Below are positions 11,132-21,495 of a stretch of 64,000 bases of DNA, piece by piece. The stretch's first letter is position 1; every line of letters begins with the position of its first letter. A model generated the notes under the pieces. It was not told where the DNA came from. It ran no database searches and saw only the letters and a program-made list of their open reading frames with translations. The translations under genes and the position numbers were made by a program. The DNA is from Fagopyrum homotropicum (Eukaryota > Streptophyta > Magnoliopsida > Caryophyllales > Polygonaceae), in NCBI GenBank assembly GCA_033239125.1, contig BSWB01000008.1, positions 19,374,001 to 19,438,000 on the forward strand, given 5' to 3'.

Positions 11132-12466
11132 TCAAGTAGATGGTCCGGATGGACCACCTGGACCCTCCTCCGGTGGGTACGGGAAGTGACGGAAGAAGTG
11201 CTCCTGCCGGCGGTAAAGGGCGTCGATGCGGCCCTCCTGAATGTCCATCCTCTCTCTGAATGAGCTCTCATAGCTAGCTTGCCAAGCTAGCTGCTGAGTC
11301 TCCAACTGCTGCTGCCGAGCCGCCTGCCAAGCATCCTGACGGCGGTCAAAGTGAGTGGTCATGGATGAGGCAAAGCTGGACTGCCACACCTGCTGCTGCT
11401 CAAGCATGGACCGCTGATACTCGGTCTGCCATGCCTAGTGCTGTGTAGTCAAGGCAGCCATCTGAGCCTGCAGACTCTCCATGGTCTGACTGTCATGTCC
11501 CGCCGTCGGCATCTCTCATCAGTGGTGTGGATCCTGCTAGAGCCGGCTGCGTACCTCCTAACAATATCAACTTGAGGCCGTCTCGGAGGGACAGGGTCAG
11601 CCGGTACATATAAGTCAGATAACTCTTCTCCTAATGGGAGTCGGCGGGGTAAATATGTGAGATGACTCCCATCAGCATGGGAGATCCAGAACCGATGCCT
11701 CCCATCTATCTTGAGGAGCCTGCATCTCCTCATCAACCCTTCGGTGTAAAGTGGCGCCTCCAAGCCTTCTTTCAATGGAGGAAGATCCAACACCCGTGAA
11801 GCTAATAATGAAATGATCCCTCCTCCAACAATATCTCGAGGCTCATTCTTCCTAATCCGCTTTAGAGCGGTGAAGAAAAGATAAGCCCAATCCGGCACAA
11901 ATTCGTTGGAGAGACAAGCATATAGCAGTAGAAGGTCCTTAAGAGCAACCTTGTTCTCCTCCTTGTGTCCATAGAAGACACTCATGAAGACCTTTGAGAT
12001 GAGTCTTAAACAAGGGTGAGTGAATTTCTTGGAGTACTCACCCTCTGCATGAAACTCTGACCTAGTAGCAGCGTGCCAAAACTCCAACAGATCCGGTGTC
12101 AGAATGGGTTCTCTCCAGTCATCGGTAGCTGCAATGGTCACTCCCAATGCCTCCTGTATTTGAGTGTAATCCAATGTGTACTTCTTATTTTTGTACTTGA
12201 ATGAAACTTCTATACACTGTCTTCATTTTGAATGTTGCTATGAACTGTCTGGTGAGGTTAGGGTGTGTTGGAGCGCTCTTTATCAGGAAATCACCCAGTC
12301 CGGCATTACTTAGAAACTCCTGCATACTTTCCAACATCCCCAGATTTTCAAAAGTGGAAGCGTCAAAGAAACGGGTTGCATGCACCTCCCGGCTTTGAGC
12401 AATCCTATATCGATCCTTCTCTCCTTGCGTCAACTTGTATTTCCTTTGTGACTCCATCTCTTGCAA
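11132..12466 (-). pseudogene. Env-position ORF of element B (function unknown)
   Basis: Shares a layout with the downstream ORF of C and D: an N-terminal segment (RFFDASTFENLG, followed by an SNAGLGDFL helix-like stretch) that lines up with RFLDVSAFDCLG in C, then a long alpha-helical-looking middle, then a Gln-rich probable coiled coil and a Pro-rich tail (11132-11407). It is split by frameshifts near 12190 and 11430. I see no signal peptide or membrane segment, so an envelope role is not supported. It may belong to the ATHILA ORF-1 family, but I judge this only from position and pattern. Its survival in an element that lost gag and pol is notable. Confidence 0.65.
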
Positions 12467-12947
12467 TTGATCAAGTAAAAAGTTAGAAAGTGTAGCAATT
12501 TGATCAAGAGACGAACCTACTATTGTGTTTTACGTAGAGGCGGCTGCAACAGGCGTAGCAGCGGCTCGAACCAGGGGCGGCGGTTTGCAGGTGCAGGTGC
12601 GGGCGAAGAGTAGAAGGCGATTTGGTCGTTCGAAGAAGGTGGTGACGATGGGGTTTTTCTGACTTCTTTCTTGTTGTTGCACACGTCGCCGGAGGTGGGA
12701 CAGTGGTGTAGAGTTGAAGGGTTTAGTGTGTGTGGTGGAGATGGTTCGTGGTTGCAAAAAGAGTGGCGATATTGGGTTGCCGGAGGTGGCGCAGGGGCGC
12801 AACAAGGTGGTGGGCGAGCTTTTCCGGAGGGCGCAAGGGCGTGGGAAGTGAGCGGCTAGGTTTCGAAGAGTGAATGGAGAGGGGGAGGAGAGTGCGGTAG
12901 ATGTAGGTTATTTTTGGGAAGTGTATTTTTTTTCTTTCCTTAACTGA

Positions 12948-13179
12948 ACCGTAGGGGCGGTGACTGTCGCCGCGGGGGCGGTGACAAAAGAGAAGGGGTA
13001 CGCAGCCTCAGCGCCGGGGGCGGAGCTGAGGATGAGTGTCAAGGGTGCCCGCCGCAGGGGCGGAGGGATGTCACCGCGGGGGCGGTGACTGGGATGTTAC
13101 AATGCAAGCCCAACGCCGGGGGCGGTGCTGGGCATGGGTGTCACCACAGGGGCGGGAACTCAGATCCGCAGGGGCGGTT
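12948..13179. repeat. CCGCAGGGGCGG motif cluster inside B, upstream of the env-position ORF
   Basis: Eight variants of CCG(C/T)(A/G)GGGGCGG in 232 bases, many followed by TGA. In element orientation the cluster lies between M1 and the downstream ORF, as do the clusters in C (21160-21280) and D (39866-39990). Between 12467 and 12947 I see no gene, only GC-rich DNA with two weaker motif copies (near 12537 and 12786). Confidence 0.8.
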
Positions 13180-13210
13180 TTCTTGACAGTAGCTCCTCTT
13201 CTTATTCCTT

Positions 13211-13262
13211 CAGGTTGCCTCCCGAATTAGCGCCTTTGTTTTACGTCGTTGGCTCGACGTAA
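13211..13262 (-). other. M1 motif of element B
   Basis: Sense strand: ACGTCG, loop AGCCAA, CGACGT (perfect 6-bp hairpin, 13243-13260), then AAAACAAAGGCGCTAATTC and GGGAGGCAACC. The stem is entirely different from the GGTC/GACC stem of A, C and D but stays complementary, and the AGC(C/T)A loop core is kept. Confidence 0.75.
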
Positions 13263-13647
13263 GGGCTCTTCCTCTATGATTGGCTTCTTCTAGCACCCGC
13301 TTCGGGTTTAAAACCGTTTGAAAAGGTAACCCGCCGGAGGATCTTGTTTCAATTCGAGTAATGGCTTCCGCCATTTGACCAACCTGCTTCTCAAGGTTCT
13401 TGATGCTTGATTCTGTTGTTTGGACATGAGTAGCAAAGTGTTTAGTCAAAACCTGCAACATATCTTCAGTTGTTTGATACTTACCTTGACGAGGTTGTTA
13501 TTGTTGGTTTTGTTGATCCCTCCAACGAAAGTTTGTTGGTCACGCCATCTCTTGTTGAAGTTGTTGTCTTCGTTGCCGGATGTACGTTCTCTCAATTTCT
13601 GGATCAAAAGTAGCGAGATTTAGGTTAGTAGCACGGGTTTGAACCAT
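13263..13647 (-). pseudogene. Gag remnant of element B
   Basis: A start at 13645-13647 opens a 36-codon frame (MVQTRATNLNLATFDPEIE, then basic and Gln-rich) that resembles the gag N-terminus of A, C and D, and ends in a TGA at 13540-13542. Downstream, in another frame, is a piece (SSIKNLEKQVGQMAEAI, then LPFQTVLNPKR) typical of the gag C-terminal region before protease. The gag core between them and everything after it are missing. The deletion joins gag directly to the M1 motif. Confidence 0.7.
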
Positions 13648-13698
13648 AAAAATGGTTCAAACTAAAGAAATCAGTTATAACAATAAAACACAAAAAAC

Positions 13699-13716
13699 TC
13701 CCCGGCAACGGCGCCA
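13699..13716 (-). promoter_or_regulatory. Primer binding site of element B (tRNA-Asp type)
   Basis: Sense strand TGGCGCCGTTGCCGGGGA, complementary to the 3' end of plant tRNA-Asp as known for Athila elements. It lies 5 bases inside the 5' LTR edge and is identical to the sites of C and D. Confidence 0.9.
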
Positions 13717-13721
13717 AAATT

Positions 13722-15193
13722 TGACCGAGCGTATTTCTATGGTCGTCTATACCCAATCAAAAGTAAATCCCGACATAGCACTAAGAACAAGTATAGTGAT
13801 TAAGTAAGGGTCGAACCCAAGAGAGTTTGAGGTTTTAGATGCAATTATTGATTTCAAGTAACAAGTAACCGAAAGGGGGGGAGGGTTTGGTTGAAATAAG
13901 TACACACAAAAAACTTTAGGAGAAACAATTAACGCAACAAGTAAGACAATGATGGGTGAATCTACACTAGGTTGATTCAAAGCATGCAATTGCTACTTTG
14001 GTGCGTTCCTTTTACAAGTTTTTAAGTAAGCTCCCGTCTTGATCATACATATGTGTTGAGTCAACCGGCATCAACACAACTTAACTTATTAAAGTTCCGT
14101 AAACCTACAAGAACAAATAATAAATTAGCATTCAAACAAAGACTAAGGGATATAAAGAGAAGATTAAAACCGTTAAACTTATCTTTATATTTGTGTTCCT
14201 TTTCTTTAAGTAATTACAACCCATTATTACTTAAAGTTGCTACTAGATTAAAGACCCAAACCCGGAACCTATTAATCCTAGTTATTTACATGCACTTTAG
14301 AACCTAAGGTGATCAATCTCAAGCAATAGTTAACATGTAATTAAACAATGAAGATCAAGGAAACACAAAGCATTACTGAATAAAAACTTATATTAAAAAG
14401 AACATACAACCAAAGTAACAAAGCAACTTCAAACCTACCCAATGTAGCAAGGGAGTTAGCAACTCATTACAATGGAAAAACTCAAGTCTAAAATGGACTT
14501 TGTGAAGGAAAGCATGGATGATTCTAGCAATCAGCCATGGACTATTTATACTACAAAAAACACTTAATTAGGAGTAAATAGCCGGCCTAAAACAACCACT
14601 TTTAATGCCATAAAGGTGGTGTAAACAGCCGGAGTAAAGCTTCTGGCGTTAAACCGCAGGGGCAGCCTTCAGGAACCGCAGGGGCGGTTTAAGCAGAATC
14701 GGTTGATCTTCTTCTTGACCGCAGGGGCGGCTAGGCGATTCCGCTGGGGCGGATCTTCAATGCTTCTTCAACGTCTGACTCTTCATCTGTTGGCCGTTAC
14801 TCGTGTCAAAGCGCAGGGACGTCTTGAGGCCAGCGCAAGGGCGGTGACACAGACTCTTCACCTTCCAGCTCCCGGGGCGAGAAGTCACCGCAGAGGCGCC
14901 AATGGGTGGCGCAGGGGCGGTGACCTGCTTCTTGGCCGCTGCTGGTGAAGGTGTTGGGAGTGCTTCAGTGGGAAGCGTCACCCGTTGGGGCGGCTGCAAG
15001 GACCCGCTGGGGCGGTGAAGTAGCAGAATCTTCACTTCGTGATCTCTCTTTACTCCTAAGTGCTTATAACTCCTTTCTTAGCTTCTTTTGATCTTCTTCT
15101 TCTGGATCAAGGAGTTAGTAGCATAAACTGATACTAATGCAATAAAAAGACTCTAAAAACTACCCTAAATGATAGTGATTCTATCACCTATCA
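13722..15193 (-). repeat. 5' LTR of element B
   Basis: Starts TGACCGAGCG and ends CACCTATCA. It carries the motif array at 14653-15018 and the TATAAATAG box at 14542-14550. It lies beside the primer site at 13699-13716, which fixes the orientation. Confidence 0.85.
14542..14550 (-). promoter_or_regulatory. TATA box in the 5' LTR of B
   Basis: The minus strand reads TATAAATAG, a good plant TATA box. The motif array ends about 100 bp upstream of it. The partner LTR has the same box at 9828-9836. Confidence 0.65.
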
Positions 15194-16075
15194 ATAGTAT
15201 TCCGAGATCGAACACAAAGACTGAGGTAAAATCGAGTCAATTAGTGACTAAGGATAGTGTAAATCTAGACTAAGAAAAGATGAGAGAAACAAATAAATGA
15301 AAGTCGCAATGTTTTTGGGTTTGGGTGATCAAACAAAGATCACGATGAGATAAGATGTCAAGACAACTAAAAAATCAAACTAAAACACAAATAAACAAGG
15401 CAAACACGAAATATGTGATCAAAGAGAAAAGAGGATTCTAGGGATTAGGAATTCCGATTATGGCATTGGACTCAAGCTTCTATTCAACTTTGGACTAGTT
15501 ATGGTGTGTTGGGAAGGAATGTTTCTTAACTGGTACCAATCACCAGGTAGGTCTCATGATCCGCAAGTCCCGCAACTAAGGTCCTATTACCGGGTAAGTC
15601 TCTAGAAACCTTAGGTTAGGAAATCTACACAAACCGGATTGCTATCTAGGGATCTAACCTCTCCTTACCGGGTAAGTCTCGGAAAGGCAAGTCCTAAGCG
15701 TCAATCCTAGCACACTCAATCCAATAGCGGCTTATGAGGCTCACTACTACCTAGAGTTCATCATCTTTGGTACTTAAGATCGGAAATCACCGGTTAGGTC
15801 TCTTTCCTCACTTAAGTTCCTAGTATTAGGTCACCCTAGGCTAGATTAAGCTTTACAAACACCAGGATTTCAACAATCTAACATCCTAACATGCAGATTT
15901 GTCAATAAAAGCTTAACAAAGGCAAACCACGGTCAGATCATAAGAACCACGGCCGTGGTTACTCATGAACAGACCGTGGTTTCTAACAACACCTAAGTAC
16001 GAGTTAGCAAATCATCCAAAGATACATTTTGGTCTATTCTATCATAGTCCAAGTCATAACCATCTATTCTATCAT
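15194..16075 (-). repeat. 5' LTR of A, middle piece (between B and C)
   Basis: From 15252 it matches the window start base for base with scattered changes. It includes GGTAAGTCTC-type copies near 15591 and 15667, a variant near 15540, and the CCACGGCCGTGG cluster at 15924-15984. Its last 14 bases before element C are an extra copy of LTR sequence found 30 bases earlier, which points to repair at this junction. Confidence 0.8.
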
Positions 16076-17844
16076 AGTTCGCTCCAAACGGTGTGTGCAA
16101 GCTTTAAATTTATAACCCTAGACTTAAGCTTAAACCAAGGATGCGAACCCGCAGTGTACGGGTCAATCGTAGTAAAAAGCAAGAAATTTCAGGGGTCGAT
16201 CACAGGGACTCGGTGAAACAAAGTCAATAACAGTAAGCTTCGTGTATACTAACCACAAGAGCAATTAACACAATCAAAGATGAATAAGAAGTCAATAAAG
16301 CAAACATGCAATTCTAGGGATTAAAGCGTCTAGTTGTAGTTCCAACTCAAGATCTAATGATAAGCGGACAAAGCTGAGATTTTTGCAAGGGGAAGGTGTT
16401 ACTAAAGTGGAGTAGATCACCGGGTAAGTCTCACTACTCACTAATCTTAAACCGTAACTCCTATTACCGGGTAAGTCTCAAGGAATGAAGATAAAGAACT
16501 GTAACCTCAAACTAACACACCATCTAAGGGAATAGAATCAACCTTTACCGGGTAAGTCTCAGGCTAACTCACAAAGATGGGATGGAAGCACACTCAAACC
16601 CCAATAAAGGAAAAACCTTTATTACCTACACTTATGATCGTTGGTATACAAACTAAGGAATTACCGGGTAAGTCTCATCCTAAGCTTGCTTTGAACCAGG
16701 AAAGGTGTAATAAGGATAGGATTTGGCAAACTCTAACACTTAACTCTTAGTTTAGGATCAGATAAGTCACCTCGGTCATCCGAATTCCACCCGGGCCGAG
16801 ATGTTCATCGACTGAGCGAGATGCTTAGGGTTAAGGTTAAATACTCGAACTTTCAAGGTCCTACTGGAATCTAAGATTATTCTATCATTGTTTTTCCCAC
16901 AACCTTCAGCCAATCACCCTAGAATCACACAAGGAAATTAGCCACTCATCATCATTATGAAAGTATTAAATATATGGGAAGAAGGTGAATATTTGAACAA
17001 GAAGAATTTAATGGAAAAGATTTCAATAACTGAATCAAATATCACAACAAAAGCGTTCCTTGGATAGCAATCCAACAAGACAAGACAACAAGGAAGGGAA
17101 TTAAAGACAATCTTACAAAACCCTCCAAAAAGCTATAAAAGCTATGATCTTCAATCTTCCTTCAACCTTCAAAAAGGTTCTTCGAAACTCCCAACTGGAG
17201 TATGGCTGCTGCGATGTATGCGAGATCTCCTCGTAAGCAAGATGTTATGCAAGATGTCATAGCGGATCCCCGATTTGTGGGAAATCCAACCCTTTTTATA
17301 GGAAAATAACCCTCCAAAGATAATATATCTTAGAAAGATCTTTTCCCATAAAAATAGGTAAAATATAAGATCTTCTTCCTTCCAGGAGCCAAGCCCAAAA
17401 ATATAAGATCACCTTCCAAAGATAAAAGATCTCAGCCAAGAATAAAATATTCTCGCCGCGTCCTAGGTGTTCGCCTCGGTCGAGTCGGCGTCTTTGGATC
17501 ACCTCGGTCGAGATGAATCTCTGGTCAACCGAGGTGAGTCATAACTGAATGTGAAATCTCTCAAAACTGGTCCAAAGTGAATCCTTAATCCATGGCTATG
17601 CTTCCTGGATGGTTCCTTATGCTCCTCAATGTAGCTCCAATGACTCCATAGCTCCTTTTGTTCCATTTTGATGCAAAACGTGCCATTTTACCTACAATTA
17701 CAGCAAAACTAGGTGTAGACCTCGATTCCCGCAAAGGTAGATGAAATGGTAATATAATCTCATATTATACATGCAATCATGCAGATTATTGAAGATAAAA
17801 CGTCGAAACAAACCCCAAAATATAGACTATAATTCATGCTATCA
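16076..17844 (-). repeat. 3' LTR of element C
   Basis: Paired with 26140-27908 without length change. It contains four copies of ACCGGGTAAGTCTC (16418, 16465, 16547, 16662), motif clusters at 16768-16830 and 17469-17543, and a TATAAAAAGG box at 17292-17300 on the minus strand. The motif cluster at 17469-17543 is about 170-250 bp upstream of that box. Confidence 0.9.
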
Positions 17845-17883
17845 AAATACTCCATACTTAGCCCTTGCTTGTCCCCAAGCAAG
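17845..17883 (-). promoter_or_regulatory. Polypurine tract of C with upstream hairpin
   Basis: Sense strand: CTTGCTTG, loop GGGA, CAAGCAAG (17864-17883), then GGCTAAGTATGG and an A/T-rich run into the LTR. The polypurine run is one base degraded (TATGGAG) compared with TATGGGG in D. Confidence 0.8.
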
Positions 17884-19200
17884 TTCCGCGTATAGAAGAC
17901 AAGATAGAATGGATTAATAGTCATAAAAAGTCTTTTCAAAAACATTGTTATGGTGTGTTACAATCATAGATCACTCTAAGAGAATACTTCATGGAATGTA
18001 AAATCCAAACATGATCAAAACATTTTATAAATATAGAAAAGTTGTTCATCTTTGCATAAAACCATAGAATGCATAATAAGTCATAATTATCAAAATTAAT
18101 CATGTATAATCCAGTTTAAACCATTAAGTCAATCAACTAGCTCAAGGTCTCAAGGGCTTCCCAAAAGAAAAGGTCAAGAAACGTGTAGGGTAGGGATGTG
18201 TGTAAGGTAATGTGGTGCTAGAATCCGGGAAAAGGATGAACTTCACTTCCACTTTGACTTGCAACATCTTCCACCAATAAGCTTTGCTTATTCCACTTTT
18301 TTTTACTTTACTTTTTGGGATGCATGGACAGAGGTGCACAATAACCGAAGCCTAGGAAATCAGCAATCATCAATTTCTTGAGATGCATCAAACCCTTGAT
18401 GCACATACCATGACCCGTTAGGAATATCGCTCAATCCGACTTTGGCAAGACACAAACACCCGGCTATGTGAATGGTGCCGAGTTACTCATCTTCATGATT
18501 GACTTCCCCAAACCTAAAATTACTTTCTAACACTTTCACTTCCAGCCAACTTCTCAACTTTAACTTCACTTGCTTTCACCACTTCGCTTGCTTCCAAATT
18601 CCCGGATAGGTAAAGGGAGGCAAAATGTATATGAGGGGCTAAGCATGATCAAGAAGAAGAAGAGAGAAGAATGAATTGCCTTGGTCTTTCCAGGAAGAAA
18701 GTGAGAGAACTTATCTTGTGCTGTCAACCTTCAAATTCAACATAATTTGGATAAAAACAATTATTAAACATGCCAATAATTTCAAACAAAGCATTTAGCA
18801 ACTTAAACATATTATAAAACCTTTCAAACACATAAATAATTTAAAACCAGTCAGTAAGAAAGATCTTCACTGAGATCATATCCAGATAAGTAACACAAAA
18901 ATAATTTTCGAAAACTCTCAGTTAACCCACCTCGGTCGAGGTGTTCTTGGGTCAACCGAGGTGAAACGCCTCGTTTGGCCAAGACTGACTCGGTCGAGGT
19001 CAAAAAAATTTTTTTTAAAAACCATTTTTTTTAGTTTCAACATTTTTCTCAATCAAATAACCTGTAAATATGCATGCAATCTCAGATAAACATATAAATG
19101 CAGAAGTGAAGCATAAACATGAAATATCCGATAAAGTAATAATACATCAAGGAAATCAAATAAGTACATCAAGTAGTCATCAAATAAGTACAACAAATAC
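17884..19200 (-). other. Noncoding 3' block of C
   Basis: No gene is seen. The block around 18439-18486 is shared with A and D. A hairpin-forming stretch near 18382-18403 pairs TGCATCAA with TTGATGCA. A CACCTCGGTCGAGGTG-type cluster lies at 18928-19003, next to a run of T and A. Confidence 0.6.
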
Positions 19201-19232
19201 CCCATACTTGGGACACACTGTCCCAGTGGGTC
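19201..19232 (-). promoter_or_regulatory. Internal hairpin plus polypurine-like tract in C
   Basis: Sense strand CACTG, loop GGA, CAGTG, extended by GAC/GTC across one mismatch (19212-19232), then CCAAGTATGGGG. It stands about 85 bases after the env-position stop, and its hairpin is identical to the one in D at 41906-41926. Confidence 0.7.
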
Positions 19233-19314
19233 AATATAAGTCTAGAAACAAGAGTACTCACCGGATAAAAAGCTGAACTGCATAAAAATATAATAAAGAA
19301 AGTCCTGCAGCTCA

Positions 19315-20706
19315 TCAATAGTCACGATCCGGTGGTGGTGGTGGTGGCACGTATGGATACTGAGTCGGGTCGAATGGATGACCCATGATGCGCTCGAACT
19401 GAAGCTGGACCATGATATGTTGATAATGCTGCCTTTCCTGCATCTCGCGGATATCCAGCGACAATGCAGCATAGGAATCAATAACCTGATCCGTCAGGTC
19501 ATCGATCCGTCTGTGGGCAGCTGGATCTCTTACTCTGTGTCTCCTGTGTCTAGCAGGTCTAACCGGAGAAGTCTCAACTGGTGCAGGCTCAGTCTCATCA
19601 TCATCCAGATCTATGATCGGCGGCGCGCTCGTCCCTGCAGTATCTGTCCCTGTATCCATCGGGACTCCACCATCTCTCTCATCTACTGTATCCTCGTCAT
19701 CGTCAGCCTCATCCTCCTCATCCTCAGCTGGGGCTGCTGCTGCCTCCCTATGATCCTCCATCAGTGGAGCCCAAGTTGTCTGCCAACAATGCGGGTCATT
19801 AACGGTGAACTAAGCAGACCATCGGATCCCCTGTGGCGCAATCAGCTCCCACGGCATAGCAACATATGGAGTGGTCAGACCTCGGGGAACTAGAATCCTC
19901 CGAGTCATCATCTCCTGCAATCCAAGCGGCTTCGGAGCCGCCACCATCGTACACGCACTGAGGTCCATGCCATGAAAAGTAGCTATGTGGGTGACAAGAC
20001 CTCCGCAGTAGATGTCTCCCTTCGCCTTGGCCTTGATCTTGTGCAGGTCCTCTGCCAAGATCAAGCCAAAGTCCGGGAAACCCCCCGTAACCATACAGTA
20101 CAGACTGAAAAGCTCGCCCTGTCGGATCTTCTGGGGCGTCTCAGTACGCGCCAGAAGTGCCTCGCTGAATATCCTATGGGCTAACCTAAAGGCTAGGTGG
20201 AAGATGACCTTCTCCTTGGAATCTCCAGGGCGCCATCTATCTGCATGCTTAGTAATATGGGCAATCTGCCCCCAGAACTCCCTAGCTACAGATCGGGAAG
20301 GGAAGTCAGTGGCGGTGGGCTCAGAAAAACCGAAAATCTCTCTCCATATCTCGAGCGGTACTATGAAGTTCCGGCTCATCAACCGGTACTTCACAGACTG
20401 CTCTGTGGGAAGGTAGGTGAAGGAGCTAACGAACTCTAAGGTCGGCTCCAAGTAGGCCGGGGCTCGGATCTCAGTAAACTGATCCAGCCCGACTGTGGTG
20501 ATCATCCGCTTAAGGTCTCCATCTACCCCTAGGCAATCAAAAGCTGACACGTCCAGGAAACGTGGTGCAATCACTGGACGGCTAGCTATACGCTCATAAT
20601 CTACCCGGCATCTCTCGTGGATCACCGGGCGGTAAGGTCGGGAAGAAGAGGAAGGAGGGGAAGGTGAGGATCTGTCTCTGAGGGCAAGGCGACGTTCGGA
20701 ACTCAT
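19315..20706 (-). pseudogene. Env-position ORF of element C, one in-frame stop
   Basis: A 464-codon frame starting at 20706 (MSSERRLALRDRSSPSP, a Ser/Pro-rich basic N-terminus) and running to 19315. A single TAG at 19810-19812, where D has a sense codon, breaks it. The middle (RFLDVSAFDCLG, then FIVPLEIWREIFGF and KEKVIFHLAFRLAHRIF) has no visible membrane segment. The C-terminal third is very acidic, followed by a helical segment (LSLDIREMQERQHYQHI) and a Pro run. No catalytic motif is recognised. It lies in the env position but nothing shows it to be an envelope protein; ATHILA ORF-1-like is a fair guess. A TATA box 435 bp upstream suggests it is transcribed separately. Confidence 0.7.
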
Positions 20707-21434
20707 TTTCTTTCAGCTACTGTCAGATCACCTCGGTCACTAACAACTCTCAGGAATCACCTCGGTCGAGATGCAGTTCGACTGGACCGAGGCGTAACAG
20801 TTTGCGATTCAAATCTCAGAAATCCAGTTCTTTTCCCCCAAAATTCACTACAATTGCTTCCTATGGGGTACTTAAGCCTTTTCTCAGCAGATTCAAGGGC
20901 AACCAAAGCCCAAATTGAAACGAACGAACGAGTTAGAGTTTCGACTGTTTTTACCTCGTTTCGGTCGATTCGTTCGATTTCTTCGCAGATCTGTACTTGC
21001 AATGGGATCCTCTACCCTTCAATCGCAGTTTGGAAGCGGAAATCTTCGAAAACGAGCAAGATTTGAGGAAGCGAGGTGAGAAGGCGCCGCGGTCGAGTCG
21101 AAGAAGGTAAAAGTGAAAACATAATTTTTTTCCCTTTTATACTGTTCCTGGAACTGCTGTCACCTCGGTCGAGATGGTCTCGACTGGACCGAGGTGGTTC
21201 GGCCGAAACCCTAGTCGCCTCGGTTGCTCAAGAATCAACTCGGTCGAAGTGGCCTCGACTGGACCAATGTGCCTCAGTCAAACTCCGTCTTCTCGAATTC
21301 TCGAACTTCTGTACTTCCAGTTATGCTCCTTCCTTAGATGTCTCCTGTTATCTGTCTAGGACGCCAAAAACAAACAAAACAAAGTAAAAGCAAACTATCT
21401 AAGCTAGACTAGAAAACGGGAAAAGAATGCAATA
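20707..21434 (-). other. Leader of the env-position ORF in C, with motif clusters
   Basis: Noncoding. Motif clusters of the CTCGGTCGAG type lie at 20729-20793 and 21160-21280. A sense-strand TATAAAAGGG lies at 21132-21141, directly downstream of the second cluster. A GGTAAAAAC near 20956, after an exon-like GAAACGA, could begin a leader intron. Confidence 0.6.
21132..21141 (-). promoter_or_regulatory. Internal TATA box ahead of the env-position ORF (C)
   Basis: TATAAAAGGG on the minus strand, 435 bp upstream of the ATG at 20706. Element D has the identical box 442 bp upstream of its ATG (40010-40019). The family motif cluster ends about 20 bp upstream of it in both elements. Confidence 0.6.
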
Positions 21435-21484
21435 CCTTGGGTTGCCTCCCAAGAAGCGCTTGGTTTAAGGTCGCTAGCTGGACC
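21435..21484 (-). other. M1 motif of element C
   Basis: Sense strand GGTC, CAGCTAGC, GACC (hairpin, 21469-21484), then CTTAAACC, AAGCGCTT and GGGAGGCAACCC. It starts 11 bases after the pol stop. Confidence 0.8.
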
Positions 21485-21495
21485 ATAATGCGTCA

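Larger units (their letters stand above)
9007..15193 (-). mobile_element. Non-autonomous Athila-type element B, nested in the 5' LTR of A
   Basis: Two LTRs (9007-10522 and 13722-15193) bound a 3.2-kb interior with a tRNA-Asp primer site and a polypurine tract. The flanks ATAGC (left) and ATAGT (right) look like a 5-bp target duplication with one change, and the A LTR sequence resumes on both sides. The interior keeps only the two ends of gag, the M1 motif and an env-position ORF. The gag core, protease, RT, RNase H and integrase are gone, so B must have been moved by proteins from another element. Confidence 0.85.

Noticed and set aside
17296..17502. Identical 68-codon frames here and at 27360-27566
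   Set aside because: They are the two LTRs of element C, crossing the TATA region; not a gene.
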